A DNA stretch of 64,000 bases from Diadophis punctatus similis (taxonomy: Eukaryota; Chordata; Lepidosauria; Squamata; Dipsadidae): positions 142,122,008 through 142,186,007 of the forward strand of contig JALIGW010000003.1 of the NCBI GenBank assembly GCA_023053685.1, read 5' to 3'. The position numbers were made by a program, and so were the translations under genes. The notes under the pieces are model-generated. The model saw only the letters and a list, made by a program, of their open reading frames with translations, was not told the origin of the DNA and did no database searches. Positions 46,229 to 58,744 of this stretch are shown here, one piece after another. The stretch's first letter is position 1. Every line of letters starts with the position of its first letter.

Positions 46229-47189
46229 ATCTCTGTCTCAGCATTGGGCTGAACTCATCAAATCGAAACAGAGTCAGGGAATAAGCTATTGGCTAGCCGC
46301 TAGATTATTATTTCATGAAAATGAAGGATAATGGCTGACTTTAGAGTGTATTAGCACAGCTCGGGTTAACTTTGGAAGAATATTTCTATATTTAATCTAA
46401 TTTAAGTATTGTACACAACTGTGCAATTCCAAAATTGCTATTTTTTATTAATAATCGTTTCTCTCAACTCTGCATGAAAAGAATAGCAGATTGTTTTTAT
46501 CATACAGCTGCCTTCAGTGGGCAAGAAAGAAAAATATTTAAATTGCTAAACATTTCAGAAATTGGGAAAAATTATGTATAACATTTCAATTTGCTAGCAT
46601 AATTGATATATAGGAAATCTCATCACTCTTCTTTTAAATATATAAGTTATACTAAATAGTCAGGAAACAAAGGCAACTTATATGTACAACTTTTCTCACC
46701 TTATAGTCTAATATAATAAATGAAACCACGAGGAAACAGGTTTGCAGCCCTCAGTAATGCATAATATAAATAAAAGGTTTTCTAAACTCCTCAAGCATGG
46801 CTTGGACTTTTGCTTGTATTTAGCTTCAGGACCTAGAGAAAGACAATTTTGCAATTACATAAAGGGAGTAAATTGCTAGAGTTGATGGATTGCTTTTGTA
46901 TTAATGTGAAATATTTCAAGTAATTCTTATGAAACAGTCTCACTTCAAGTTTCTTATAAATTAATATATTTCAGGATATGCCTGGCAAATACCTGGTCAT
47001 GCAGCTATCTTGCTGAGAGGCATTGCTTGGAATCATTTTTTATATCCTGTTGTTCTAAAGTACAACATAATATCAAACAGCATAGAATAACTTCCAATTA
47101 AACTTGGTCTCATTTATAAAACACCAAGAAAAAGCCCAAGTAAAAATAAAAGACAATTCAGCAAATCCTACCCTCTGTACACTTTAACA
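46229..47189. other. Anonymous sequence
   Basis: Nothing recognised. Confidence 0.4.
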
Positions 47190-47240
47190 TAAAATTCTTT
47201 ATTGGCCAAGTGTGATTGGACACACAAGGAATTTGTCTTT
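47190..47240 (-). mobile_element. CR1/L3-type snake LINE, extreme 3' end
   Basis: On the reverse strand this is the family 3' end (ccaatcacacttggccaata then aagaatttt). It touches the CR1 3' end at 47241. Confidence 0.7.
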
Positions 47241-47810
47241 AAACAGATTAACAGAGTTGGAAGGGACCTTGTAGGTCATTTAGTCCAACCCCCCGCTCAA
47301 GCAGGAGACCCTACACCATTTCTGACAAATAGCAGTCCAATCTCTTCTTGAAAGACTCAAGTGATGAAGCTCCACAACTTCCGAAGGCAAGCTGTTCTGT
47401 TGGTTGGTTGTTCTCACTGTCAGAAAGTTCCTCCTTATTTCTAGGTTGAATCTCTCGTTGATCAGTTTCCATCCATTATCCCTTGTCTGGCCTTCAGGTG
47501 CTTTGGAAAATAGCTTGACCCCCTCCTCTCTGTGGCATCCCCTCAAATATTGGAACACTGCTATCATGTCTCACCTGGTCCTTCTCTTCACTAGACTAGC
47601 CATGCCCAGTTCCTGTAACCGTTCTTCATATGTTTTAGTCTCCAGTCCCCTAATCATCCTGGTTGCTCTCCTCTGCACTTTTTCTAGAGTCTCAACATCT
47701 TTTTTATAGTGTGGTGACCAAAACTGGATGCAGTACTCTAGATGTGGTCTAACTAAGGCTTTATAGAGTGGTATTAGTACCTCACTTGATCTTGTTTGTA
47801 TCCCTTTGTT
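47241..47810 (-). mobile_element. CR1 LINE, ORF2 C-terminus and 3' UTR (downstream part)
   Basis: The reverse-strand frame shows MIAVFQYLRGCHREEGVKLF, DNGWKLINERFNLEIRRNFL and LPSEVVELHHL, the classic CR1 ORF2 C-terminus. The 3' UTR ends in ccttccaactctgttaatct. It is continuous with 50572-50868 across an inserted L2. Confidence 0.85.
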
Positions 47811-50571
47811 TAATTTAGTTTAGTTTAGTTTAATTTAATTTAATTTAATTTATTGTTCTTATAAGCCGCCCATCCCGTAGGACTCAGGGCGGCGTACAAC
47901 AGAGAGAAGAACAATTAGAAAATACAATAAAAACAATTTAAAAATTAGAAAAGTTAAAAACCAGCCATCCATGGGGGAGTTAAGATCTATTTCACCCCGC
48001 CTGCAGGAAGAGCCATGTCTTCATGGCTTTGCGGAAGGCCAGCAGGGTGGGGATAATCCGGATCTCTGGTGGGAGTTGGTTCCAGAGAGACGGAGCTCCC
48101 ACAGAGAAGGCTCTCCCACCAACCAGCATTGCTTGGTTGATGGGACCTGGAGACCAACTCTGTGGAACCTAACCGGTCATAGGGAGGTTTGTGGTAGGAT
48201 GCGGTCCCGGAGGTAACCTGGCCCTGAGCCATGTAGGGCTTTAAAGGTCAAAACCAACACCTTAAATTGCGTCTGGAGACTAATGGGCAGCCAATGCAGC
48301 TGGTGGAGAATAGGTGTTACGTGGGTGTATCTAGGAACACCCGCCACAGCTCATGCAGCTGCATTTTGCATCAATTGCAGTCTTCGGATACTCTTTGAGG
48401 GTAGCCCCATGTAGAGTGCATTACAGTAGTCCAGCCGTGAGGTAATGAGGGCGTGAGTGACTGTGAGTAAGGCCTCTCTCTCCAAGTAGGGTTGCAGTTG
48501 GTGCACCAGGTGAACCTGTGCAAAGGTCCCCCTAGCCACAGCTGACAGATGTTGCTCCAATTTTAGCTGTGGATCTAGGATAACACCCAAATTGCGAACC
48601 CGTTCCAAGGGAGTTAATTTCTCTTCCCCAAGAACCAAGGAGGGGTAGTCGACATAATCCCTAGGGGGCAATATCCACAGCCACTCGGTCTTGTCAGGAT
48701 TGAGTTTGAGCCTATTCATACCCATCCAGACCCTAACATCATCCAGGCAACGGCACATCACATCAACTGCTTCCCTGAACTGAGACGGGGTGGAGATGTA
48801 CAATTGGGTATCATCAGCATATTGCTGGTACCTCACCCCGTGTCATCGGATGATCTCACCCAGCAGTTTCATGTAGATGTTAAACAGGATAGGTGAGAGG
48901 ACCAAGCCCTGAGGCACCCCGCAAATCAGGGGCCTGGGGCTGACCTCTGACCCCCTGTCAACACTGACTGCATCCTATCGGAGAGGTAGGAGGAGAACCA
49001 CCGTAAAGCAGTGCCTCCCACTCCCAACTCACCAAGTCGGCGCAGAAGGATACCATGGTCAATGGTATCAAAAGCCGCTGAGAGGTCAAGTAGCACCATG
49101 ATGGAGGAATCCCGGGCTCGCCAGAGATCATCCATCAGGGTGACCAAAGCAGTTTCCGTGCTGTAGCCGGGCCTGAAACCCGATTGAAAGGGATCTAGAT
49201 AATCAGTGTCATCCAATAACCGTAGGAGTTGGAGCGCCACCACTTTCTCTACAACCTTACCCACAAAGGGTAAGTTGGAGACTGGACAGAAGTTCTTTAA
49301 ATCTGCCGGGTCCAGGGAAGACTTCTTGAGGAGGGGCCTCACCACCGCAGCTTTTAAGGGCTGTGGGATGGATCCCTCTCTCAGAGAAGCATTCACAATC
49401 ACCTGGAGCCAGCCGCGTGACACTTCCCTGCTGGCCAAAACCAGCCAGGAGGGGCATGGGTCCAACAAACAGGTGGAGGAACTCATCGCTCCTATAGCCT
49501 TGTCAACAGCATCAGGAGTGATAGGCTCAAATTCATCCCATATAACAGGACTAAGACCAGACCCTGTCATCTCGGCATGCCCTGTCCAATCAGAGTCCAG
49601 GTCTGTTTGAATCTGAGTGACTTTATCCACCAGAAACTGAGCAAATTTCTCACCTCTGCCCTGTAAGGGTTCCTCGACTCCCCCCTTAGCAAGGAGGGAG
49701 TGAGTTACTCTAAACAGGGCGGCTGGGCGTGAATCAGCAGATGCAATAAGAGCGGAAAAATGTGAACATTTTGCCGCCCATATCGTCACTAAATAAGACT
49801 TAATAAAAGTTCTTAGTAGTGTTCAGTCAGATTCAGCTTTACTGGCTCTCCCCTGTCGCTCTAGACGTCTCTTGTGGTGTTTCATCTCCCGGAGCTCCTC
49901 AGTAAACCAAGGAGCCCTTCTGGATCCACTACCACGGAGAGGTTGCAAAGGCGCAATCCGATCTAACGCCCCTGATGGCGCCCTGTTCCAGGCAGCTACC
50001 AGAGATTCAGACGAATTGTGTACCAAGGATTCAGGTATCTCCCCAAGTTCCCTTTGGAATCCTTCTGGTTCCATTAGGTGCCTGGGCCAGAACCATCTAA
50101 TCGGTCCCGCCTCCCAGTGATGGAGGAGTGGTGCCATGAAATCTAACCTCAGAAGGAAATGATCTGACCACAACAAAGGTGAAATGACTAAACCCCTCAA
50201 CCTCAGTTCATCTCTCCACTGCCCCGAGAGAAACACTAGGTCAAGCATGTGACCTCCCTCATGAGTCGGACCCTGGACTACTTGGGTCAGGTCCATGGTT
50301 GTCATGGAAGCCATGAACTCCTGGACTGCATCCGAGGTTTCGCCGGGTGAAGGCAGGTTAAAGTCCCCCAGGACCATAAGCCTGGGGAACTCAATCGTCA
50401 GCCCCGCTATCGCCTCGAGCAGCACAGGCAGGGCCTTTGCAACGCAGCTAGGAGGCAGGTACGTTAGCAAAAGGCCCACCTGAACCCCTAAGTCCAACTT
50501 CAGAAGGAGCTTCTCACACCCAACAATCTCCGGGGCAGGGCTCCTACGAGGACAAAGATTCCAGCGAATCT
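47811..50571 (-). mobile_element. L2-like LINE, 2.76 kb, inserted in CR1
   Basis: From 50571 leftward it encodes the C-terminal half of an AP endonuclease (LMVLGDFNLP; LWSDHFLLRLDF), then the reverse transcriptase (SNLPFVGKVVEKVVALQLL; SGFRPGYSTETALVTLMDDL; LLDLSAAFDTIDHGILLRRL). The RT active-site motif YADDTQLYIS follows (YADD at 48810-48821), then the post-RT domain and C-terminus. A stop near 49800, a one-base frameshift near 48930 and a stop near 48838 break it. The tail is AAATT repeats (47811-47855), and tttgtt at 47805-47810 and 50572-50577 is the probable TSD. The 5' end is truncated within the endonuclease. Confidence 0.88.
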
Positions 50572-50868
50572 TTTGTTGATGCAATTTAGGATTGCATTGG
50601 CTTTTTTGCCTGCCGCTGCACACTGCTGGCTCATGTTTAGCTGGTTGTCCACTAGGACTCCAAGATCCCTCTCACAGTCACTGCTATTAAGCCTGGTTTC
50701 ACCCAGTTTATATGTATACTTTTTTTTTTAACCTAAGTGTAGGACTTAACTTTTCTCTACATTGAATTTCATTTTGGTAGATAGGGCCCAGCACTCAAGT
50801 CTGTCAAGATCCGTCTGGATCTTGAGTCTATCTTCTAGGGTGTTAGCTATTCCTGCCTTTGGAGATAT
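50572..50868 (-). mobile_element. CR1 LINE, upstream part split off by the L2
   Basis: The reverse-strand reading shows KIQTDLDRLECWALSTKMKF and CERDLGVLVDNQLNMSQQC followed by AAAGKKANAILNCI, the CR1 post-RT region. It joins in register with 47810 when the L2 is removed. The 5' end of this CR1 copy is at about 50868. Confidence 0.82.
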
Positions 50869-51345
50869 AAGATGTTGTAGGATGTAGTGCAGAGTTATAT
50901 TAACAGCATCATCTGTCGATCTGGCGCAGTGGTTAAAAGCAGCACTGCAACTTACATCAGTGACTGCTAGTTCAGCAGTTCAGCTGTTCAAATCTCACCA
51001 GGCTCAAGGTTGACTCAGCCTTCCATCCTTCTGAGGTCGGTAAAATGAAGACCCAGATTGTTGGGGGCAATATGCTGAACTCTGTAAACCGCTTAGAGAG
51101 AGCTGTAAAGCACTATGAAGCGGTATATAAGTCTAAGTGCTATTGCTAAGTGCTATTGCTATCTATTTGCTCGGTAGGCAAATTGCAAGGGGTCTAACAG
51201 CGGATCCATGATGGTTCTCAGGTGGCCAAGCAATAGTCTTTCAAAGGTCTTCATAACTACAGATGTTAGAGCAACTGGTCTGAAGTCATTCAGTTCCTTG
51301 ATGGAGGGCTTCTTCGGCACTGGGACGATAGTAGAGCATTAAAGT
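50869..51345 (-). mobile_element. CR1/L3-type LINE, RT fragment split by a SINE
   Basis: On the reverse strand, 51345-51173 reads [39 protein letters not shown] and [16 protein letters not shown]. 50929-50869 resumes with TDDAVNITLHYILQHLIS. These are adjacent parts of one RT domain, and the frame is restored when the SINE (50930-51172) is skipped. It is probably the same LINE family as 26943-27532. Confidence 0.78.
50930..51172 (+). mobile_element. tRNA-derived squamate SINE inside a LINE RT domain
   Basis: It has an A box tggcgcagtgg and a B box gttcaaatc, the same body as 24658-24897, and ends in tgctattgct repeats. The insertion interrupts a LINE coding region opposite in orientation. 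Confidence 0.87.
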
Positions 51346-51810
51346 AGTGCTTCAATATAACATATTGTGGCTAAGTAGAAACAAAAAAAGAGACTCTTTA
51401 TGTAAATTCAAAATGATAAAAAGATACACATTAAGAAATCATGTGTATTCATTATCAATTTTTTAATATGGACTAGCAAATTTAATCTGTTTGGGATTTA
51501 GGAAAGCTTTGATTTTTTTCAAATCTCCATTTTATCTATTAATGTACCTAAGTAATTACACCGAGGTTGTATAATTCAGTTATGATAATCCAATTTATGT
51601 TGCTTGAATTTAGTTCTAGCTAATAGAATACAATACATTTTTAAATGCTGTTTATGTTGCAAAGAGGAATTTCACAATAAAATAACCAGAATAAAATTAG
51701 CAGATAAATAGAGAGGAAGAGAAAAAAAAAGAACATTGGAGATAGTTGTTTTAAGAATTATGTTTAACCTTTCAAAATAATAAAGCATCCAAGTTTCTTA
51801 AGCATGCCTA
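51346..51810. other. Anonymous sequence
   Basis: Nothing recognised. Confidence 0.4.
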
Positions 51811-52312
51811 TAAGACCCCTCACATCCTGGACACAAATTGTTTCAACTTCTACCTTCAAAACGATGCTATAGGGCACTGCACACCAGAACAACTAGACAC
51901 AAGGACAGTTTTTCCCCAAATGCCATCACTCTGCTTAACAACTAATTCCCATAACACTGTCAAATTATTTACTAAGACTGTATTACTATTATTCTTCTCT
52001 TCCTTACTAGTATCTATCTCTTCTTCCTTACTAGTATCTATCTCTTCTTCCTTACTAGTATCTATCTCTTCCCTATCTCTACTATAACCATGTTGCTTGT
52101 ACCTTTCAATTTATATTGTTTTTATTTGTTTCCTAGTACAATTTGATAGCTTATTGGTAACCTTGACTATCACTAAGTGTTGTATCTTTTTATTCTTGAT
52201 GAATGTATTCTCCTTATGTACACTGAGAGCATATACACCAAAGACAAATTCCTTCTGTGTCCGATCACACTTAGCCAATAAAGAATTCTGTTCTATTCTA
52301 TTCTATATATTT
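51811..52312 (+). mobile_element. CR1/L3-type snake LINE 3' end with internal minisatellite
   Basis: It begins in the ORF2 C-terminus (hpghklfqll-type text, now broken by stops) and continues through the 3' UTR to ccaataaagaattctgttct with ATTCT repeats. A 24-bp unit (ttccttactagtatctatct plus cttc) is repeated three times at 52000-52071, which the copy at 26943 lacks. Confidence 0.8.
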
Positions 52313-53640
52313 ATTGCTGAATACTATTTTCTCAAAAATGAAAGACTGATCGTATGTTACTGAATGACTAGAATCCAAAAATGAGATCCAGCTTCTGGAA
52401 TTTTAAGTATTACTATTATTTGAGAACAACTAATGCATAAATTCAGCATCTATGGAAGTGCTGCATCTTCTTTCTTTTCCTTTAAAAAGGATTTCAACCT
52501 TGAAAAATAATATAAAGGCATATAGCAGAAAGCAACAACACTTCATAACAAGTTTTAGGAATCATGTCAACAATTCTTAAACTAGAATGATAGAATATGT
52601 CAGCAATTTTTCAGATCATTATGCATGTGAATATTTAGCCAGATAAAAATATCTAACAAGCTGAAATGTTATACATTGTTCTGTTTAATCAAAGAGAGGC
52701 AAAAAGGTTCAAATAATGTTTTCCCATCTTTATAACAGAAAATGCAGTGGGCCAGGAGAGCACAGTTTTTGAAATTTCATTTCATAGGATCATAGAGTTG
52801 GAAGAGGCTATTTAGGCCATTTATTTCAACCTTTGCCTTGAAAGACTAAATTATTATCCTAGACTGTTACGATATGGTATTGTGTTGGGACAAGCTGTGC
52901 TTACATTCTAACCCTCATCTGTTTTTTTTAATCCCCTTCTCCAAAACTCCAGGAACTGATTTGGGAAGAATCCTATGTATCGTTCTGATCAGTCCAGATA
53001 AACCATGCCCTTTCAAAAGCCTAAAGCCTTCTATTTCCATTTCTGTTTTAGTTTAAATCAAAGTCAGGAAAAGTTGATTCAGGTAAATTAGCTTTAAAAT
53101 TCTTAAATCTCACCCTGCTGGGACAATACTCATTAAGACAATGATTGTATCAACCCTGTTGACTAGTTCCTATTGGACAGTTCAGACAGCGTGTCAAATT
53201 TTTCAACTTTCAATTTCCAAACATTAGGGGTGCTCAAAAGTTGTGACATGCCTTGGGGGATTGTAAAGATATTCTGGTTACTTTAAAATAATTTAGATGT
53301 GCTTGGTAAGTAACTACATAAATATCATAACTATTAAACATTTTTTGTTTCATTTGACAGGTTCATAGAGTATATAACATTGCTTGTAGTAGCTCACATC
53401 ACGCTGGATGCTGTTCTTGCTTATGTCTTAACCTTGTGCCAGGAATTGGCAGAAGTGAATGTACAACTTACCTATTTACTATCAAAGGGATAATAAATCA
53501 ATATCAGAATTGTAACATTACAAATTACATGTTACCAAATGTTCTTCCCCACAATGCTGTTTCTCTGTAAGATTTGAGGAAATAAGTAGGTACAGGGAAA
53601 ACATTCAGTCAGTTGACCCTAAACCCAAAGCTTGAAATGT
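52313..53640. other. Mostly anonymous, with a CR1 tail scrap
   Basis: At about 52793-52850, catagagttggaagaggcta then ggccatttatttcaacc is an old reverse-strand CR1 3' end. The rest is unrecognised. Confidence 0.45.
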
Positions 53641-53647
53641 TAGAGAC

Positions 53648-53781
53648 CAGTGTTTCTCAACCTTAGCAACGTTAAGATGTGTGGACTTCAACTCTCAGAA
53701 TTCCTCATGCAGGCTGGGAAATTCTTGGAGATGAGGTCTCAAAGTTTATCTTCTTAAAGTTGCAAAAGTCAAGAAATGCTG
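53648..53781. mobile_element. hAT-type palindromic MITE, 134 bp (cagtgtttctcaacc)
   Basis: The left arm is cagtgtttctcaaccttagc and the right arm an inverted, diverged copy ending gtcaagaaatgctg. The repeat core is gtgtggacttcaactctcag. No convincing TSD remains. Confidence 0.65.
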
Positions 53782-53789
53782 ATCTAGGT

Positions 53790-54489
53790 ACTTCAATAAT
53801 AGCTAGATTTAAAATAAATGAATAAGTGAAAATGACGTGGGAGAATATCTAAAGGGTTGTGGTGTGCAACCCATGTTATACAGATATACTTTGCAATGTT
53901 CAGAAGAATTGCAAAAATCTCCAAATCACTAATTAGATTGCACACCGGATTTGTAATGAATTTTAAGACTCAGACAAATTACAGGCTTGCCATGATGAAA
54001 ATTATTGCCTTTCCTTTCTTTTCATTTGTTCTTTACATCTAAGTCTGATACAGAGCATGCTGTTCATCATTCTGATATTTTTAAGATCTCTTTGTTTCTC
54101 CTTTGACCATCATCTGACTAGCTTTGTGTTTCAAAGGAAACAAAGTACTGTGGGAATTTTATGGAATTTCCTAATAACATTGGCCTTGTATATCCTTTGC
54201 TATATAGTTTGCCATTTCAGACAACACAACTTGTTCAAGCTGCAAGACAGCTCTGTGTAGAATAAATCTGGAACGAGGAACTGGACGAGATGGGCACATA
54301 CAAGTCAAATAAATAAATTGACACCATTAAGAGAGAAATTACCACCGCTGCATTAAAATGGGGATGGTGACATCAAAAAGAGGTTACATTTATATAAATA
54401 AAGATGTAATGGGGCTCCTCCAACTAAATTCCTGGGGAGAGGGGAGATGCTATCCATGATTACTACAGGACTACACTAATCATTGAAAG
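53790..54489. other. Anonymous sequence
   Basis: Nothing recognised. Confidence 0.4.
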
Positions 54490-54660
54490 TGTGTGAGGTG
54501 CAGTAGTTAAAGTAGTTAAAGTGATGGACTAAAGAGCAGGGAGACCAAGGTTTTAGTCTTCTGTTATACATAGAAGCTGAATAGGGGACTTTGGGTCAAT
54601 CATTCTCTCTTCCCTGGGAAGCTGGAAATCTTAAATCTACCAACCGGCACTGGACAAACA
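54490..54660 (+). mobile_element. Sauria-type SINE relic, 5' part
   Basis: gatggactaaagagcaggga, then gaccaaggttttagtcttc (decayed B box) and actttgggtcaatcattctc match the Sauria SINE head. The BovB-like tail is not recognisable. Confidence 0.45.
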
Positions 54661-55365
54661 TTAGATTATGGTCCATAGTCTTCTATGACTTTGCTATAGG
54701 TCAGGTTGTCATGTAATACTATACTGTATATTAGTTGTTGCACCAATCTTTGCTCATAGATAGCAGTAAAACTGAAAACTGAAAAGTGATATGAATAATA
54801 AGAATACTATAGTATGGAAAGATCAGATATGATATATTAAATACATATCTTCTAATGTTATTTTTGGCTTATCAAGTGAAACTTTACATATACAGTATAT
54901 TTGCCTGATCACTAAAGTATTAGAGATTATTCTGGCTATACTTTTGCCTGTGCACTGCCACCAAGCAGCTATTCAGAAACAGTCCTTCTTCGTGGTATTG
55001 CCTTTCAACCCCGGGGAGGGGGGCGTTGAAAGGCCTTCCTATAGCAGAAAATACAAGGAAAGTAATTACTCGTTGAGTAAGCATGAATTACTATAGCCTT
55101 CCCCTTTTGATTTTCAATTTGAGGATAAAAGAAGTCTTAGATCTTATTTTTTTTCTCCTTGGTTAGAATAGGCATATTATATCTGACTGTAAAAGTCTGG
55201 ACTACTGTAGTATGCCGTGTTTTTGTGTGTGTGTGTGTGTGTATTCTGCTCTTAACAAGTAGTTATTGAGATTTATGCAGCCCAGAAATAATAGCTGTAA
55301 ACTGAAGGCACTGTTAATATTAGCCTGCATAATTTGATATAGTCGTATTAACTTCAAGATTATAC
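54661..55365. other. Anonymous sequence
   Basis: A short GT run lies at 55217-55241. Otherwise nothing. Confidence 0.4.
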
Positions 55366-55368
55366 CTG

Positions 55369-55424
55369 TTATCTCGTACCTGTTTGACAAACTAAATAAA
55401 ATAAAATAAAATAAATAAAAGATA
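55369..55424 (+). mobile_element. Jockey/CR1-group LINE, terminal tail only
   Basis: tctcgtacctgtttgacaaa followed by (AAATA)n matches the last 50 bp of the copy at 4372-4712. Confidence 0.55.
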
Positions 55425-58048
55425 TAAGGCCAATACTCTGTTTAGTTTTACTACATTGGATGCACACACTTCATTAACCTAAGCAATCCTATGTAGGCAG
55501 TTTTATATAATTTCTGCTTCTGAAAAATGCATCTTTGCAGGATTTTATTTTTGTCTCCTATTGTAACAAGGAGCAGAGATATTTACTGAATAGTTTACAG
55601 TTACTGTCAAGATCTTCTGCTGAGTAGAGTAGCTAATTTAGAAACCAACTGTGTGCATCCAAAATGGAAATTAATCTTGCCAATGCCTTTGAAATAGCTT
55701 ATATTCATTTCTATAATGACCATAGAGAATACTGTAGAAACAAAGCAGTTACATGAATTAAGAACAACACTTTTCCTCTAATTATTTTCCTTTGTTTTCT
55801 CCAGACTTTTGTTTTACAAATCTTTGTAAAATGTTGTGCAAGGCCAATGGGGCTCTATGGTTCATATTTATTGAATAATAAAATAATGGATAATTAATCA
55901 ATCATTACTTATTTTTAATTTAGGAATGTTCACTTTCCTACAGTATTTGTTTCAACTTTAAGGGATGTTAAATAGATTCAGAGGTCTCTAACTTTACAGG
56001 ATTCTGTTCATGATTTGCTGGTTTTCACAAATATCCAGATTAGAATTTTAATCCCCAAAGCATCATTGCCTGTTCCGGGCAATCCAATGGCAATATTACT
56101 ATCCCCACTGAATTGCGTAGGGGAATCTTAAAAAGCTACAGCCTGGGAAGGAAGAATTAATAGCCTTACAGTTCTCTTTTTGTTGTTTCCAAGTCTGCCC
56201 AATTTAAAGAGGAATGCTATTGAAAATGTTCTTGAAATCAAATCAAATGTCTTTTCTGAACATTCTGTGCAACCTGAGTGCTTGGATACCCACTAACATA
56301 ACCTGAAAGCATCTCTTCAAATCAAGAAGTTTCTACCTGTCAGTTAGGTACATCATGAAGATCTCTGAGCCATCAAAGCTATACAAATGGAGTTGTTCTT
56401 CTAGCCTAGGTGATAGACCCATCATCCTTTCTGCTAAAAATGTTGCTAGAGTTCACTGACTTTTCTGCATACACCAAGAGTGGAGGACAGACCCAATTGT
56501 CTGATATGAGAAACAGCCCATAATTCACTTTTTGGCACTTTTTTGGCTATGTACCAGCATTTGTGAGGAAAATAGATTGAAACAAGGCCATATTTGGAAA
56601 GGGAACAAAAAAAATGTCAGAGCACTGAGAAAAACAGAAAAGGTTAGTTGAAATGATCCAGATCTTGGCCCATTTTTCTAATTAGGACAGAATGTTATTT
56701 TAGAAGAAAAATAAAAGACAAAGCAGAAGGTTACAAAAGAACACTATGGAGACAGCGAGAACATGAAAGAAGTTTCTTCTGTTTTCTATTGGAACTCACG
56801 GCCATCTGCCGAAATTGCTTATTAACAAGTTCAGGATGACAAATGGAGAGCTGCTTATTGTGACACATAAATAAGTCATTAGGTCACATGGAAGCAGAAA
56901 AATGTTAGATAAATTAATGGATAGATCTGGCATTTATCAACACAATATTAACAGAGTAATATTGCCCTTCTTCCTGATATTTATTTGGGTTTATATAACA
57001 AAAATGCCCTTGTTGATAGCTAAGAGGAAATTATTAAATGCCTCAAGGAAACATTGATGTTTATGAAGGTGTAAAGAAACTTTATGAAAAAATACCTAAA
57101 CATTAGTAGTTTTCAAAGCATTGTGATGAGAATCGGCCACTGAATGCTGACATTTTAAGAGGATATATGGAAAAGAGAATGTAGAATGGTTTTTAAAAAA
57201 AGGCCATAGTTGTTGCATTAGAATTGTGAACATAAGGACTCTGCACTGGAACATGTTTTTACAAGTCATACAAATGAAAGATTTGTGTTTCCTGTCAATT
57301 TTTTATTCGCTTCTATTTATTCTTATTTTTTGTATATAATTTTACCTAAACAAGAACACTAACACAAACTAATATAAGGAAGAAAAAGAAAGAAAAGAAA
57401 AAAAAACGCAAGAAAAGAAAAAGTTGAAGAAAAATAGAAAATAAAGAAAAAATATAAAGAATTCTGATATTCTTCACAGCAGTTATTGTACAAACTTCTA
57501 TTTATATTCCTAATTAGAAATTGAACAGGAGTTCAGATGATTGTCTCAGGGACTTACAAGTTTATGCTGAGTGAGGGAGGCAGAATGTTTGATTGGATTC
57601 TCAAGATATTTGTCAGAGGTAGATATTTAGCACTTGAGAGCTATGACAGTTCCTCCAATATGTTTGAAGGTTCTTTGGCCAGCCATAGTGTAGGGACTAC
57701 TAGTTGTGGTGAGTTGCATCCCAACTGCTAGGGGTTAGCTGCATTACTATCACTTTATTCTGATCCTGGAGCAAGGCATTGTTGATTTGTCCAACAGTTA
57801 AAAGATTTGCTAGAGGATCTGCAGCCACAATATAATCCTAAATTTAGCAGTAAACTAGAATTCTTCATGCATTTAATCCATAATTCAGCCTTTGACTAAA
57901 AAAGAAACTCTCAGATATGAATTATCTAGCTTAGAAACTTCATTGCAGATGAGTATGAGCCTTACACTCAACAGTTGATTGCTCCTTCAGTGGAAATAAA
58001 TCAGAGTATCTCTGTCTAAATATGCTCTGGGGTTTAAATTATAGTGTT
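55425..58048. other. 2.6 kb of anonymous DNA
   Basis: There is an A-rich, purine-biased stretch at 57375-57460. No gene or repeat family is recognised. Confidence 0.45.
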
Positions 58049-58049
58049 T

Positions 58050-58120
58050 TTCCCTTCTCCCTCTCTCTCTCCCTCTCCCTCCCTCCCTCCCTCCCTCCCT
58101 CCCTCCCTCCCTCCCTCCCT

Positions 58121-58177
<57 letters not shown>
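58050..58177. repeat. (CCCT)n / (CT)n pyrimidine tract
   Basis: About 125 bp of uninterrupted pyrimidines: mixed CT, then CCCT, then CT. Like the GA tract at 8248 it is capable of triplex-type structure. Confidence 0.95.
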
Positions 58178-58181
<4 letters not shown>

Positions 58182-58613
58182 ATGGATTCTTAGCTAGTCT
58201 TCTGATGACTTTTGGAGGCAATTGAGTTGTGCTTACACAACAGTTCTGCTTAGCCGGAATCTATTGATTCCTGTCTTACCATTCCCAGTTCTTACACAAC
58301 ACACATTAGAATCTTTATTGTGTCAGGAGGTGGGGGAGGGGAAGGAATCCACATCATGGTTTTGATGTGTGTCCTGATGATAATGGTGAGGAATAAAAAT
58401 TAAAAACAATACCTTTGATTATTATTGAATTCTTGTCAGATCTTCACACTTGGCTGCCAACTTCCATGTTGCAATAATACAGAATATGCTGTTAAAAGCC
58501 ATTGGTTTCCAGTCCTGTCTTTGGTCTGTCTTGCCAAAACGTAAGCCCTCATGCCGTTGTGTTGGGGGGGGAGCCAGAGTTTGCATATGGAGTAGCAGGG
58601 ATGGGAAACAAGG
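58178..58613. other. Anonymous sequence
   Basis: Nothing recognised. Confidence 0.4.
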
Positions 58614-58621
58614 GTACAGAG

Positions 58622-58736
58622 CAGCTTTTCTCAACTGTGGCAACTTAAAGAATTATGGACGTCAACTCTCATCTTAGCTAGGGAATTCTGGGAGTTGAAG
58701 TACACATCTTCAAGCTGCCAAGGTTGAGAAATACTG
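58622..58736. mobile_element. hAT-type palindromic MITE, 115 bp, 8-bp TSD
   Basis: The ends are cagcttttctcaactgtggc and, on the right, ccaaggttgagaaatactg. The flanking 8-mers gtacagag (58614-58621) and gtatagag (58737-58744) match at 7/8. The two arms meet at ctagggaattctgggagttg. It is the best-preserved member of its family here. Confidence 0.85.
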
Positions 58737-58744
58737 GTATAGAG

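Noticed and set aside
53640..53789. 8-bp TSD for the MITE at 53648
   Set aside because: Flanking 8-mers ttagagac and atctaggt do not match.
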